Shown here one piece after another: positions 1 to 12,840 of a stretch of DNA of 64,000 nucleotides. This DNA comes from Chlorocebus sabaeus. Its lineage: Eukaryota; Chordata; Mammalia; Primates; Cercopithecidae. The notes below the pieces were generated by a model. The model worked only from the letters and a program-made list of their open reading frames with translations. It did no database searches and had not been told where the DNA came from. Each line of letters opens with the position of its first letter. Position 1 is the first letter of the stretch. The position numbers and the translations under genes were made by a program. The stretch is taken from positions 114,125,143-114,189,142 of the forward strand of contig NC_132910.1 of assembly GCF_047675955.1 (NCBI RefSeq). Direction: 5' to 3'.

Positions 1-1785
1 ACCATGTGCATATAGAGACAAAACAGAGACATTACATACATCACCAATTGGCAAATTAGCCCCCTGCAGAGGGAAATTTCCTCTTCTTTCTTTCCAATTA
101 GAATGCTGGCCTTTCCTTGCTTGCTCTTCGTAGTGCTGTTACTACTTGAAAATACAGCTCCCTGATCATAACCTGCTGCAGATAAATTTTTTCAAATACT
201 CAGGATTGGCTGTTCACCTCACTTGTGTTGGAAAAGAAATGTCAGCCTTGTTACATACAGCCTCCCAAAGTTACTGCTAGCTTATCTAAATGAGTTACAT
301 AATTCTCTGCTCCTTCCTTGCTGGGGAGGGCTTGTTCAACAGACTGCTGCCTGAAGACAATAAAGACTAATAAAGCACTTAGTTTTTAGTCCTGGGTGGG
401 GAAGCGGGTCGGGTTAACTTTCCGCTGCCTCGCTTGCTTCGCTGAGAGCCTGCCCAGGGTCGAGGACTAACAGCTACTGCTTTTCTGTTGCAGACCTGAC
501 AGACAAGCTCCACATGTCCCCTGCCTGTGTGTGCCATCCCGCCAGTCATGCCCTCTTAAAGGATGGGGAGTGTGGGAAGCAATGCGTGCTCTAATGTGTG
601 TGTGTGTGTGTTAGTGTGTGTACTTGGAAACACTCTCTTCTGCTCCTCTCCTCTAGGTTTTTCCTGTGCTCCAGAAGTTATCAAACAACGAAATGGGAAA
701 TGGGACATGTTCAGTCAAAATTCCTGTTGGCACGCTTACCCACCCACCTTTTTCATATTGTGTAACTAGGTAAATCGCCCGAAATTTACTCCATTCCTGA
801 CTCCCTACTACACTCTCTCTCTCTCTCACACACACATCAGAAAACCTTTCTACTAGTGATAAGAGACTGGCAAAAGAGAAAAGATACAAACAACCAAAAA
901 CAAGCAGATCCCAAACCCTACTCAATTCTGTCTTTGGCCCAGTATCAGACCTTAAAACATTCGCATCTCTGCAGTCTACCTGGGAACCAACGGCACACCC
1001 TAGCAAGTCACCTCCACCTCCTGTGCATTCCCAATCTCCTAACCCAGCCATGTTCCATCATTACTTTTCTAAAAGAAAGAGCTAAAGAGTTCCCCGATTA
1101 GAACTCCGATGATTAAAATCTTCGGGTGTCCACCCGGGTGCAGCTCCACACTCGAAGCGCTCAGTATTGGGGAGCGCGGCTCCACTGCAGCCCAGACGCG
1201 CGGAATCCGCAAGTGGGGGTGGGCTTGCGCTCTGGGGTCCGCGCCGAGGGCTACTCCCACCTCCGCCCGCTCCCAGCCCGACGCCTGCCGCGGGACCCGG
1301 GCGACGGCGGGCGACGCACCAAGCCCACCCTTCTCTGGCTCATCCCAGCCAGTTACTCCGCGAAAACTCCGGTGCGGCTAGAGCCAGCGCCTCCAGTCAG
1401 TCCAAGACACATACGGAAGATGAGCGGGTGCGGGATAGACGAACTCGGGCACCTTCCCAGTGCCTTGACCTTTTAAAGAGAACCTGGGTAGAGGAAAACT
1501 TGGATCCCCATCCAGAAATTCCCCGGGAGCACGTGGTGGGAAAGCCCGAACTCCGCGTAGGCGACCCTCTCCTTTCACCCGCGTCGACCCCATACCCTTC
1601 GGCAGGAGCCCGCGAACGGTCCGGTGATTTGGAGCAACCTGCGACCTGCTTGCACTGGAGACCACACCTCGGTCCCCCAGAGCCAGTTTCGGACACTGGC
1701 GTCGTTTTTCTTCCCCGCTTATCCTTCACCTTGTCAATGAGAGATTTCGCAAAAGTCTCTGGAAAGGCATAAACTCGCAACTTAC
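1..1785 (-). other. NPY1R: NPY1R first intron (5' part), noncoding
   Basis: This is inferred to be the start of the NPY1R intron between exon 1A and the coding exons, which lie off the left edge. No receptor coding sequence is visible on either strand here. It holds a short TG run near 595-610 and a CT/CA run near 811-838. A good + strand acceptor-like site (pyrimidine tract ending in TTGCAG at about 493) has no partner exon that I can identify. The GC-rich part from about 1.1 kb belongs to the promoter region described separately. Confidence 0.55.
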
Positions 1786-2330
1786 CCTCTTTGGAATTTG
1801 TCTTGTTCGCTCCTGCTTATTGAAGAAGGAAGGGTGGGAATAGAAGGGAGCAGAGTGGGGAAGATCCGCTGGTATCTCTCCTGCTCAGATCCTAAAGATT
1901 GATGAAGCTAGGAAGAGACGCCCCCTTAAAGCCGAACTCCACCTCATCCCGGATCACGTGACGGCGTCCCGCGAGTAGCGCCTGAAGCTCCCCCCGCCCC
2001 ACAAACACCTCGCAAAGGTGCACACCTCGGGGAAGCGTTGCCTAGGAATTTTGGAAAGAAAAGCAATCCAACAGAAGCCACACATTATTCGACACAGACG
2101 CCCCGCGCAGGGGAAAGGAAGCCCTAATCCCCACAGTCCTTGACTCCGGGGAAGGGGGAAGGCAGGGCAGTTTCCCAAGGCTTGAAAAAGTCGGTGCCAC
2201 TGTGGTTTTCTTTGTTTGCAGGTCAGTGCCATCTTGTGGCCGAAGTCGTACCCGGTTGGAGAGCTCGAGCGCCAGCCCAAACCGGGAATCAAAAGGCTCG
2301 CTGGGAAACATGAAATTCGCCACAATAATG
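1100..2330 (-). promoter_or_regulatory. NPY1R: GC-rich promoter region of NPY1R exon 1A
   Basis: CpG-rich DNA surrounds the exon 1A donor, in contrast to the AT-rich flanks. Visible elements are a GC box (GGGGCGGGG on the - strand, 1992-2000), a palindromic E-box TCACGTGA (1954-1961, followed by C) and a second CACGTG at 1530-1535. The E-box and GC box lie just upstream of the presumed - strand transcription start, which places them well for USF/TFE-type and Sp1-type factors. The promoter assignment follows from the exon 1A match; factor binding is inferred. Long open frames here are an effect of high GC content. Confidence 0.7.
1786..1925 (-). other. NPY1R: NPY1R 5' noncoding exon 1A (5' end approximate)
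   Basis: On the - strand the sequence ends in AAATTCCAAAGAGG followed at 1785 by GTAAGTTG, a strong splice donor. The segment directly upstream (AATAAGCAGGAGCGAACAAG on the - strand, about 1804-1823) matches the human NPY1R mRNA leader as I remember it. This is the main 5' untranslated exon of the Gi-coupled NPY/PYY receptor Y1. The transcription start cannot be read from sequence; I place it just below the E-box/GC-box cluster. The coding exons lie outside the window to the left. Confidence 0.75.
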
Positions 2331-2760
2331 GCACTAATATTTTATTTTGTGACGCTCAAATAACTCTCACGCCAGTGCCGAGAATTTGTTTTCCTCAGTT
2401 TATACGTGAATAAAGAGAAGAGTTTTAAAAAGTCAAGGCAGACAATCGGCCCTCCTTTCTTTGGCCCACTGAGAAAATGCATTAAGTCAGATTTGTTCCC
2501 AGCGCTTAGTAGCTTTTTAGTTTTTTTAGGGGAGAACCATGAACTGAATATTTCCCTGGTGGTCGAAAAGAGTCAATGCAATTTTTCTCGGTGATTAGTA
2601 CTACAGTACTGAACATTATGTAGAAAAAAAATAGAATGTACACCGAGTACGTTGAAGGCGGCCAACCCCATCATGGTGCCCGATGATTCAGGCCAGTTAC
2701 TGACACACTGATCTGAGATGTTTTACCTGATTCTATTCTAGTTTCAAAAGTCAACGTTGT

Positions 2761-2763
<3 letters not shown>

Positions 2764-2806
<43 letters not shown>
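2764..2806. repeat. (CA)n microsatellite
   Basis: About 21 uninterrupted CA units, long enough to be polymorphic. It lies about 0.8 kb upstream of the presumed NPY1R exon 1A start. Confidence 0.97.
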
Positions 2807-2807
<1 letters not shown>

Positions 2808-3301
2808 TATGTAGACGATGGACTAATGCAAATGAGTAGAACTTCTTCCAAATAAAAGTGTTAAAAATAAGAAGTCTTTCTAATAGAGGGCACTGCCCAG
2901 AGAATTTATAAAGATTTCATTACAAAACAATTCTAATGGCAGTCTTTCTTCTAATTAAAATCAAAATAAAATGCCAAGACAAATGGACTCACCTGAACTT
3001 TATACTGTTAAAAAAAATTTTCTTTTTCTGATTGTTATGCTGAATAAACATATTTAAGGTTCAGTATAAGCTCATTTATATAGATAGTGATGAACACAAT
3101 CTCTGGATGTTTTTCCAAGAAAACTTTCTAAAATATGTGTCACTAGACATATTTTTATATAGTTGGAAAGGGATTGTAATCAAGAATTAAAATATCATGA
3201 TTATGTAATGACTGTACTATTAGTGTATAACAACAGATAGAAGCATACATATAAAAATCTCTAATGGTTAAGCAGAGCAAAATGACAACAGATTCATTTA
3301 T

Positions 3302-3359
3302 ACACACACACACACACAAATATATATATATATACATACACACACACTTTTTTTTTTTT
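3302..3359. repeat. Compound (CA)n(TA)n(CA)n(T)n repeat
   Basis: CA units at 3302-3317, TA units at about 3321-3334, CA units again at 3335-3347, then a T run to 3359. Confidence 0.95.
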
Positions 3360-3905
3360 AACCAAGGATGAAAACATAAGGCCTAATTTAGGAATTTCAA
3401 CTCTTTCAGGGAACAGTAACTAATATTCATTCAGGTTTCTATGCATCCTCTGTCTACTCTATTGCCTGAAGTCACATTCTGTTCTTAGAAGGAAGTTTTC
3501 CCCATGGTTTTGATCATCAAATCGGCTATCTTTAGCCTGCTGTAAGAATTACAAATGACGTAATTTAATTCTCTACTAAGAATATATTTTTATGTAGAAA
3601 CTTTTATTATGTCAGCAAATATTTTGGACTTGAGAATATAATTTGGACTCAGGTGCTATGCTTTCTCTATTTCCCAAGAATACTAATGAAGGCATGTCTG
3701 CAAGAGGTCTAAACTATTATGGCCATTGTATTTTATCATTTTATTAACTCAATTTTTATGAAGTGTTCTCCCTAAGGAAAATCTGTGAAACTGCATTCTT
3801 GAGTTATTAATATCAAATACCAATCTTTGAAAGATCACTGATCTCAAAGATTCTTTTCTATGACAACTTTATGGTACAAAGAGAAGTTCTGAAATGCTCA
3901 ACAGC

Positions 3906-4200
3906 AGCCGGGGGTGGTGGCTCATGCCTGTAATCCCAGCACTTTGGGAGGCCAAAGCAGGCAGATCATGAGGTCAGGAGTTCGAGACCAGCCTGGCCAA
4001 CAAAGTGAAACCCCGTCTCTATTAAAAATACAAAAATTAGCTGGGTGTGGTGGTGCGCATCTGTTATCCCAGCTACTTAGGAGGCTGAGGCAGGAGAATT
4101 GCTTGAACCCGAGAGGCAGAAGTTGCAATGAGCCGAGATCATGCCACTGCACTCCAGCCAGGCAACAGAGCAAGACTCTGTTTTGGAAAAAAAAAAAAAA
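3906..4200 (+). mobile_element. AluS-type SINE
   Basis: Full dimeric Alu with box B-like GTTCGAGACCAGCCTGG and a 3' A-tail. Flanking duplications GAAATGCTCAACAGC (3891-3905) and GAAATGCTCAATGGC (4201-4215) mark the insertion and differ at two positions, which fits an S-age element. Confidence 0.95.
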
Positions 4201-4215
4201 GAAATGCTCAATGGC

Positions 4216-6032
4216 AAAATTATGTAATTCTTTAGGGATATCATGTACTAGGATTCTTTCCAATGTGAAAAATAGAGAAATTAGGCATAGTCCAATGGCC
4301 AAACGCAAGATAAAATTCTCCAATAATGTGGTCTTATAGAAGATTTAAAATATGCAAAGTAGTTTGAATTTAGAAACTATTTAGAAAATATTTTTTAGAA
4401 AATATTTTTTAAAGAATTTCCTCATTCCAATTTTAAGATCATTTATTTTTCTACTCTTAAGTGAATAATCAGCTGCATACTTTCCTATCTGGGATTCAAA
4501 TTAGATAAAACTTAATCTTTGCTAGGGAGAATTTTTTCTTCAATCCTGTATATTTCTTTCTGTAGTTTCATAACAGCCTGACCTATAAACCAAGGAGAAT
4601 GATATTAATGATCTATTCTCATGTTCTTTTGGACAACAGTCTGGCTCTGTCATATAAACTGAAGGATAGGATCTACTCATTAAATTTCTGTAAATCTGAG
4701 TTTTATATTCGAAACAGTGGAACAATATTATGGCCTGGCTCAGCCTTTAAATTCCATGATTCAGTAACTGTTTAAATAAAAGTGTGACAATATGCTTGCT
4801 ACTGGAATTGAAACACACTAATTATTTGTCTTCTGAGGAATTTCTGCTACAAGGGTTAAAGTTTCTGAAATACTATCAGGCCTTGATACAGGTAAATTAT
4901 CATGAATTGTCACTCAGAAGAAGCTTAATAGGCATAAATACTACACGTGAAAACTAAAATGTAGATGACATTGATAAGGGGGAAATTCCATGGGAGTAGA
5001 ACTATGATGAAGCCTGTCAGTGAATCAGCTCATGTTCTATGAATTGATTGTATGTCTGGATTTTCCTTCTTCTGTGACTTACCTGCTGCATTTCTTTGGA
5101 TCTTTGATGCCCAAGAATGTAAGGAGCAATTTGATTGTATGGACCACCAAAAAAAAAAAAAAAAAAAAGGTTTTAAGTAAAGCAATGGCATACTATCAAT
5201 AGCAAATGAATATTAAAATATTAAAATACTTTTAAAGCTCACATCTTAAAGCCAATGAAATACAGTTGTAAAGAGTTTTGACTTAATCAGCACAATCAAA
5301 TAGTCAGTACAATCATTTTATTCACCTGACTTTTGGAGAGCATAAACTAGCAGAAAAAAAAAATGACGATTAATTTAGTTAAAAATGTTAGTATATAAGT
5401 GCACAGACTGTTCAATGATCTCCTTTGTGCAGAAAACACGCAATACTCTTTGTGGATTTTCTCTTCATCTTGATTTGAAATGCAAATGCCTTTCAGAAAA
5501 GTTCTCATTTCATTACCTGGGCTGCATATTTCGGGGCATTTTTAAAAACTCTGTCACAATGAGGCTCTAGACAAGTAGGATCTTAACATTTAGTAAATAG
5601 CCAAATCTTTTTCTGCATGCCTCATATGGTCTGATACCCTTTAGACATTCAAAAAAAAGTGTAACATTATATTACAAAACCATAACATTATGTTTTTACT
5701 ATATGAGGTAATGAAAGGAGCTTTGCCACAGTTACTATTATTGTTTTTAATAATTATTATTACTATTCTTTTCGTATCTTCTTTTGAAGAGACAAAATAA
5801 AAATAGCTGGTAAAAAGCATAAGTATGAATGCCACCACCACAGCTCTCATCATCTGTGACGAACATCTCTAACTGTTCCTCTTGCCCCTGACTCCCACTC
5901 CCCAAAATCTCAAGCTTGGTATTAGGCTTTCTCACAGCACAACACTTCAGATGGCCAATATCAATAGATCAGACTTGGCCTATGAAGAAAAGCTATGAAG
6001 GTATAATTTTTTCTAAAGAAAGGAGAAAATTA
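4216..6032. other. Unique AT-rich noncoding DNA
   Basis: No gene or dated repeat recognised. There is an A-run at about 5149-5168 and a 15-bp local tandem duplication (TAGAAAATATTTTTT) at about 4381-4411. Confidence 0.5.
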
Positions 6033-6333
6033 GGCTGGGTGCGGTGGCTCACGCCTGTAATCCCAGCACTTTGGGAGGCCACGGCGGGCAGATCATCTGA
6101 GATCAGGATTTTGAGACCAACCTGGCCAACATGGTGAAACCCCATCTCTACTAAAAATATAGAAATTAGCCAGGCGTGGTGGCAGGCACCTGTAATTCCA
6201 GCTACTTGGGAGGCTGAGGCAGGAGAATCACTTGAACCCGGGAGGGGAAGGCTGCAGTGAGCTGAGATTGTGCCACTGCATTCCAGCTTGGGCGACAGAG
6301 TGATACTCCATCTCTAAATAAATAAATAAATAA
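6033..6333 (+). mobile_element. AluS-type SINE with (AAAT)n tail
   Basis: Complete dimeric Alu from GGCTGGGTGCGGTGGCTC to an AAAT-repeat tail. Target-site duplications are not clear. Confidence 0.93.
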
Positions 6334-6659
6334 GGGAAAGTGTTTGTTTTTTGGTACACCTACATAATAGCACAAGCAGGTGCATGCAAAAGTGGTAGGA
6401 AATATTCTGAGGCATCATTTTGCTAAGGTAAGTATCCTGCTTTCATTCCTTTGTTTAAGGTCTAGCTATTGCGTCCTTTGCCAAGATACAAATACATCTA
6501 GGAAGAGTACACATATCTAAGGATGGTCAGTGGTATAATATGACCCATCTGATCTTATGAGATTGTTTAGCTGCCACTCCCTACTAGCATAGCATGTAGG
6601 TTAAAACTCAACTGTGCAGATTATTGCAACTGCAAATTCAAAACCCTCATTAAGCCTTA

Positions 6660-7495
6660 AATACTACCCAGAAATGTGTTGGCTTGGGTGATTACCAATC
6701 TCTCTCCTCTTAGAAGCTATTTTGAAATTCCAACCCTCTCCCAGGCTCCTACTTCATACCTTCAGTCTCAATGGATTCCTTCTTTTTGGGATAATTTAAA
6801 GGCCATAGGGTATTTACCCCCTAACTTTCAAATCCTTCCATTTGGCAATAGATTCTCCAACCCAGCTGTTTCAACCCCAGACTTTGAGTCAACCTATCCC
6901 GCTGAGGTTTCTCAGTTGAGACCCCAAGCACCATGTGACAGACAAGCTATCTCACTGTGCCCTTCTGAGCTGCTGTCCCACCACGCAGTCCATGAGCATC
7001 AAATCCATGAGTTGTATTCCATTAAGTTTGAGGAAGGTTTGTTAAACAGCAATAAAATAACTATAATACCTGTTTAGTCAATAATTCACTTTTCTTAGCT
7101 TAGGATTAAAAGAAAGACCAAAACAAAATCGCTCATCTCTTTCTCATAGTAACTCCCTCACTGGAGTCACATCTTCCCTAGCTGCTTCTCTTTCCTGGCA
7201 AGCTTCTTTGAGGATAAGGTACATATACTGTCACCTCATTTTTTCCTCAAATATGACGCACCTGAAATTGCTTCTGCCCAGGGCACTAATAATCAAAGCC
7301 AGTGAACACGATTCAGACTTTCTTATATTTATTCTTTATGTAGCAGCGGACTCAACTGAGCATCCACTGTTTCTGGAATCTTTTTTTCCTTTGACTTTAT
7401 CAACTCCACACTTCAGGCTTTTCTTCATTGGCTGTTGCTCAATCATCTCTCTCAAGATCTACTATTTCCGTCTACTTCTTAGGCGTTTTTCTCCC
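6660..7495 (+). mobile_element. L2 LINE fragment (5' piece)
   Basis: Pyrimidine-rich text resembles L2 3' ORF sequence, for example the stretches around 7390-7480 with the order CTTTGACTTTATCAACTCCACAC and TTCATTGGCTG. It seems to continue after an LTR-like insertion at 7514-7976. A 133-codon open frame at 6676-7077 lies inside and is not credible as a gene. Confidence 0.5.
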
Positions 7496-7513
7496 TAGGA
7501 TCTTGTTACATAG

Positions 7514-7976
7514 ATGGGCCAGAGATGACCCGTGGGTGATAGCCTAACACAGTCCGCATACTGTTTGATTCTTGACAGCAGGCTAAGGCCCTTAGTCCAA
7601 AGCCTGCCAGCACCACTTCAAAATCTCACACATCTAATGGTTCTAAATATAGTCAAAAATAAATTAATTTTAGCCCATTTAGAGCCTACCTTCTTAAATG
7701 CCCCCATGAAACTCCACCCAACATCTGCCAATGATAGATAAGACAAATCTTGTAGCTGTGAAAGACACCAAACCACAGCTCCCTTCAGAGGTCTCTGACT
7801 CAGAGACTCCCCACCTTGTGGCTGAGTGACATCACCCAGACATGTAAGTCTCCTCTCTACTTTCCCCTTCTGCCCCTTCTAGGTGGTAGCCCCACATCAT
7901 TGTCTCTAGAAGTTCTCTTGCTAGGAGGGGCTACTCCTGTCATGCAACCTGCTGCAAGTGCCACCCAAATAAACTT
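7514..7976 (+). mobile_element. LTR-like segment (ERV1-like, family unassigned)
   Basis: The segment has a TG start, a C-rich body and a late AATAAA (about 7969) close to its end, as in class I endogenous retrovirus LTRs, and it interrupts L2-like sequence on both sides. I cannot name the family and see no target duplication. No retroviral genes accompany it. Confidence 0.4.
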
Positions 7977-7979
7977 GTG

Positions 7980-8965
7980 CTTTTAGCGGTCCTGTTTCTT
8001 CCTTCACCAACCCCCAAATTACCAGAATTCACCAGAGATCCCAATCTGAATCTACTCCTTTTTTCATTCTTACCACACAGATATACCCTCTGCCATCAAT
8101 TACGTGCTTGCATGTACATAACCCTCAATCTTCACCAAAAGTACAGATCCCTCTCAGGTTTCCTTGGACAGTATGCTTCTCTTGTGCTTCTCTGCTCATG
8201 GATCTGATCAGCAGCATCATTCTTCTCCCTCAAGCCAGAACCTAAGAATCCTCCCACGTGTGTATTCCCCTCTCTCTCACTCACAAATCCAACTGGTCTC
8301 AGATTGCCGGTGATTTTATCTCCTAAATATCTCTCACGTGTGTTCTTTCACCTCTATCAAGCTCTACTTATTTCTCTGCTAAATGGTCTAAATCTATCAG
8401 CTTTTTTCACAGACCTCCAGTCATATCAACTTCCCATCTTAAATCTTTTAGCTGCTTTTCATCCAGATGTCTCAAGTGAAGGACCAAAGACATCCTTTTT
8501 AATCAACATTTTCAGTATCATCCTCCACCCTATACACTGCAGTCATACGAAACCATTTGCATGATTCTGAATACCACACACTCTCTCACCTTCATGCTAT
8601 TACAACATTTCTCGCTTCTCCATCCCCTCCATCTGCCTGTTTAGCTCTTACTAACCCTTCACATTTCAGTTCAAGTGTCTTCTCAGCTATAAAACCCTCT
8701 GTTACATCCCCAGTTTATTTTTAAGAACGAATTACCTAGGAATATAAATAAGAAATCAACCTAGAGTTTATTTCAGTTGCAGAACTTATCACATTGTATT
8801 ACCATTAATTATGTAGTTGCACATATCTACAACTATACTGTGATCTCTTACTGACAATGACTGTTGTTGTTTTTTCTTTCATCTCTTAAACTTAGGAGCC
8901 TGGAAGGGTATCTAACACATCATAGGACACTGAAGAAGTTTTGTTGAAAGATTGAAAAACTAGGA
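7980..8965 (+). mobile_element. L2 LINE fragment (3' piece)
   Basis: The L2 3' end is recognisable: CACATTTCAGTTCAAGTGTC (about 8661), then CAGAACTTATCACATTGTAT (about 8779), then the GAGCCTGGAAGGG...GAAAGATTGA terminal region (8896-8955). Divergence is high, as expected of an ancient mammalian element. Confidence 0.6.
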
Positions 8966-10014
8966 CTCGGGTAGGACTACAAAAATTTTGAATATCACAA
9001 ATCAAGCCCATTTGTTCATCTCAAACATTAAAAAAGTGTCTTCAGCATTTGCAGCTATGATGGATGATTGCTACTTTATGCATATACATTTTATGCATAG
9101 TTTGCTTACTAATACACTCCTTCTGATGATCTGCTTCATATTTTTGGATATTCTTATGTGTTAGCTCTGCATCATCTCTTAGGTATAAACTTGAATATGG
9201 ACTCTAATTCCTTTGAAACTGCTTATAATGTCTACTTGAGGAACGGTCTCATATTTTTTCTACCTGTTCAATAACATATTTTAATAGCTGTATTACCTGT
9301 GAGAATGGTAAGACTAAGAATGTAGTAACATACATTTTGAAGAGCATATAATTCAACTTTTGATCCTGGGCTTATGCTTTCAACAGTTCTGTAAACATTC
9401 TTTTTAAAGACTAAAACAAACCAACATACCAAAAATAAATAAATAAACTTTTTCCTTTTCATTTCCACTTAAATATAGTAAAGCTATATTTAGACTTATA
9501 ACTAGATTTGAAATATTAACTACACAAAATAGATAGGAAATGGAAACATTTTAAAAAATATTACAGAATACTTATCTTTTCTCAGAGGAGTTTTGAACTA
9601 TAAAAATAAATAATCATATGGCCTATATATGGATTTACATAATAAAATGTTATATTGTCAAAGGAATCCATGCTCTCTTCTTCTTGTATATATATTTGTG
9701 CTGCAAAACTGAAAAACAATATAATTAATGAAGTACTGATATGTAAGGCAGCCATAACTTTTTGAAATTTTGAAATGAATAAATAAAATATAGTTAATAG
9801 TAGCTGCAGGGAAGAGAATGTGCCAATAATAATGGAAAACTTTAACATCAGTATTTTCTTTGTAAATTTTAATGTAAAGGGAAAATAAACAATGTCTGTG
9901 GCTATCAAATATTTCTGAAGATCTAAAAAGATGGTTTTTCTACACATATGTTTGTAATGCATGCTCATTAATGACATACAGTCGTAAGTAGTCAGGTCTC
10001 AACGGGGACTCCAG
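8966..10014. other. AT-rich noncoding DNA, nothing recognised
   Basis: No gene, RNA or datable repeat identified. A 131-codon - strand open frame at 9582-9977 is AT-rich and low in complexity with no family resemblance. Confidence 0.5.
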
Positions 10015-10140
10015 ATCTTCGATTCAAAATATTTCATTTTACAGACAAAGAAAATGAAGACTGAAAAATCAAGTGCCTGTCTAAAGCCACACCACTAATT
10101 TGAGATCAAGCCTGGCTACAACTCAGTTATTCTGATAAGT
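10015..10140 (+). mobile_element. MIR SINE fragment
   Basis: Core-like order ATTTTACAGACAAAGAAAATGAAG...AAAGCCACACCACTAATTTGAG follows the MIR consensus (pattern: TTTTACAGATGAGGAAACTGAGG...AAGGTCACACAGC). Confidence 0.8.
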
Positions 10141-12240
10141 GTCTATCATAAAAATACGTATGTGACATATGAACATATAAAATACATTTGTATCACATCT
10201 ATGTGTGTATGTATTTTTAACATGGATATTTGCTAGTAAAAAGAATTATACATTCTTTCTGAAAATCAGTCACTGCTTTAAGGTCAAATCATTAGAGCAT
10301 CAAAAGGATAAATAAAGTGTTGCTTAAGGAGCACAGTATTTCTCAGAAGTCAACAAAATGTTAATGATACCCCTGTAGGACCTCAAAATTGTCGTTAAGT
10401 TTTCTGGGAAATGGACTCAATGTACATAATACTTTGGGCAAAACTTTTTTTCAATAGCTTTTGTTCCCTGAAAATAATAATAATAAAAATCATGTATTTT
10501 AAGTTCTAAATATTGATTTGTATGACAAATTATTACTATTTCACAGAAATCAATGCAGCATAGAACATCATAAAATATTTTGATAACACATCTTTTAAGT
10601 ATTAAGGATTTAAATTTACCATGATAGGAAAAGTGGATGAAGAAACATTTACTCTTAAGGAGTACAACGAAATCCTCAGAGAAATAAATGCATGAAGTAA
10701 AATAATACTGTTTTCTCTAGTTTATTTACCCATACTTCTTCTATAACGAATATATCAAAATCAAATATCATTGGAGATTATACCAAAGCACTTTAGTCAT
10801 TGCTTTCCACAAATGGTAGCTGTTATTAAAATGCAACAGTAGCTTTGACAAAAACCACAGTCATGTTCCTCAGCAAAATGTTACCCCAGGAATTGTTGGG
10901 CGACTGTTTTATTGTTCAATAATTTGTCTTAGGAGTCCCAAGTGACCTTTAACTTTTACCTTTCTTTCGTAACTGATTATTAACTGTAATAACAGGGCAA
11001 TAGCCAGTTTAATTTTGTAACATGCACAAAATCCAACTTAATTTCCCAAATGAGCATTTTATAAATAGTGAGTGGGAAAAATACATAAAATAGAGGTGGA
11101 CATTACTATTTCTGTTCTGATATTCCCCTCCGCTTAAATGTTACTCCATAAAATAAAAATAAAATTATTATATTCTACAAAGAGTAACAATGATCAGTCT
11201 CGAATCCCTCCTGGGAAATTTAAAGGTAAAAGCACCCTCATCTTCATATCTTTCTCTTTATGTAGCATATTGCCTACATTTGTACATTGATAATTTCCTC
11301 CAAACAAAAATCTCTTCATAACTTGTCCACTCCAGATATCCTTACTACTGCGTATTGTCACATGTATTTAAAGAAGAAATGTCAGTTCCCTTTTTGAGAC
11401 TTGTTTGTGGGTGCAGTGGGAAGGGAAAATGGTCAGGTTAATTACAATCTCTGTATCAATGGCACGTGGCCTTTTATTTTCAATACTCTAATAACAGTGA
11501 CTTCACCCTAAAGGTTCATATCATCAAAATAGAAAACAAAGTTGTGGAAAAGAAAAAATAAGATTTGTTTTATACTTTTAATATGCAAAAGCCTGTAGCA
11601 TAGACTAGTGTTTTGAAAGACAGTCACAATGGGGTTCACTTGGAAGTTGTTTTAAAGACAATGTGTACTTGAAGTGTACATGTTATGACTGTGCAAGAGA
11701 TGGAAGGATAGAAATTTATGTGGCAATGTGTACTGCATTAACCACAGAGACGGTGGAATTAAGAAAGTCTAAAAAACAAGCCTTATTTTCTCAAGGTTAT
11801 TCCTTCTTGACACTTTCATCCCCTGCTCCCTACTGCAGGATCCCAGGTGCCTGCTCAGAAGGCCTATTCTGTTAAGCTTTTGGGGAGAATATATTAATAT
11901 TTCAGAAATAACACACAGAAGAATAAAACAGGAACTGTGTTTACTTGAGTTCTTTAAAAGCTCTTGGATGGTTCTTTGACTGATAAAATGGCAATCTATA
12001 TAGATCCCCTGAGTATTGAATGCTAAAATTCAGCAGAAAGGGCGCACAAAACATTTTCTTTGACCTCTGGTATAACAGTGATAGCTGCCCCAGATGTGAG
12101 AATTACAAGTCACAGTGCTCCCAAGGGGTACAGTTCTCTTCGGTTTATAAAGAGCTAGTCCCACAGGACTCTACTCAGCAGGAGATGCTGTCTGTTACAT
12201 AATAGTTCTCAGTATTAAAGGGTACAATAACTATACCCTT
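10141..12240. other. Unique AT-rich noncoding DNA
   Basis: Noncoding DNA between the two GC-rich islands. No repeat or gene recognised; open frames are all under 75 codons. Confidence 0.5.
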
Positions 12241-12297
12241 TCTCATGGTAAAGCTATGTCCAAAGACACACAGACCTCTACCCAATCTCTCTTTTCT

Positions 12298-12302
<5 letters not shown>

Positions 12303-12394
<92 letters not shown>

Positions 12395-12407
12395 CGCACG
12401 CGCGCGC
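12303..12407. repeat. Compound (CT)17(CA)15(GA)14 + CG tract
   Basis: CT units 12303-12336, CA units 12337-12366, GA units 12367-12394, then alternating CG 12399-12407. The CT and GA arms are reverse complements, so the tract can fold into a long hairpin with the CA block as loop. It lies about 0.7 kb left of the central GC-rich island. Confidence 0.97.
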
Positions 12408-12840
12408 ACCTAAAGTACCTGCCAACTAATGATTAGCTAAAAATAAAGCAAACCTGCGCAATACAGATTTGGAAACATTAGAGATGGAAATCATGTTGAG
12501 AAGGAACAGAAGGATAGGGTTTTTTCTTTTTCTTTTGTGTGGGCTTTTTTTCCCGTCTTTTTTTTTTTTTTTCTTTTAACCTATGACAATTCATTTTTAG
12601 CCCTTCGTCTTCTCTTTGCTATTGAATATAGTCTTGAGCAGCGTTGATTTCATTTCAGCTTCACTCCCCTGCTCTTGCCGCTTGCCCACACCCACAGCTG
12701 CCACTCCTTGGAGTGGGGAAACTTCCCTTCTATTCTGCTGGGCGCATCCCCGCAGACTCCCTTACCTCTCCTGGACATTGGATGAGCCTCCCCACCGCCA
12801 CTCTTCCTTACTTCAAAAAGGTGCAAAGGAAGAGCAGTGT

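Larger units (their letters stand above)
2341..3890. other. Noncoding DNA between NPY1R exons 1A and 1B; simple repeats only
   Basis: AT-rich DNA without a recognisable gene. It contains a (CA)n microsatellite at 2764-2806 and a compound CA/TA/CA/T-run repeat at 3302-3359. Open frames are short and lack family resemblance. Confidence 0.6.

Noticed and set aside
475..500. Strong + strand splice acceptor-like site (TGCTTTTCTGTTGCAG)
   Set aside because: No downstream exon, reading frame or partner donor can be supported on the + strand; it may be chance.
1167..1772. 201-codon open frame in the left GC-rich island
   Set aside because: Overlapping long frames on both strands are expected in CpG-rich DNA. 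There is no domain, and the region is the NPY1R exon 1A promoter/intron.
3914..4339. Open frames on both strands around 3.9-4.3 kb
   Set aside because: Both are Alu translations (sense and antisense); the same applies to the frames at 24211-24522, 51064-51462, 53451-53804 and 62921-63302.
6676..7077. 133-codon open frame
   Set aside because: It lies in L2-like sequence, with no recognisable protein family and no splice or promoter context.
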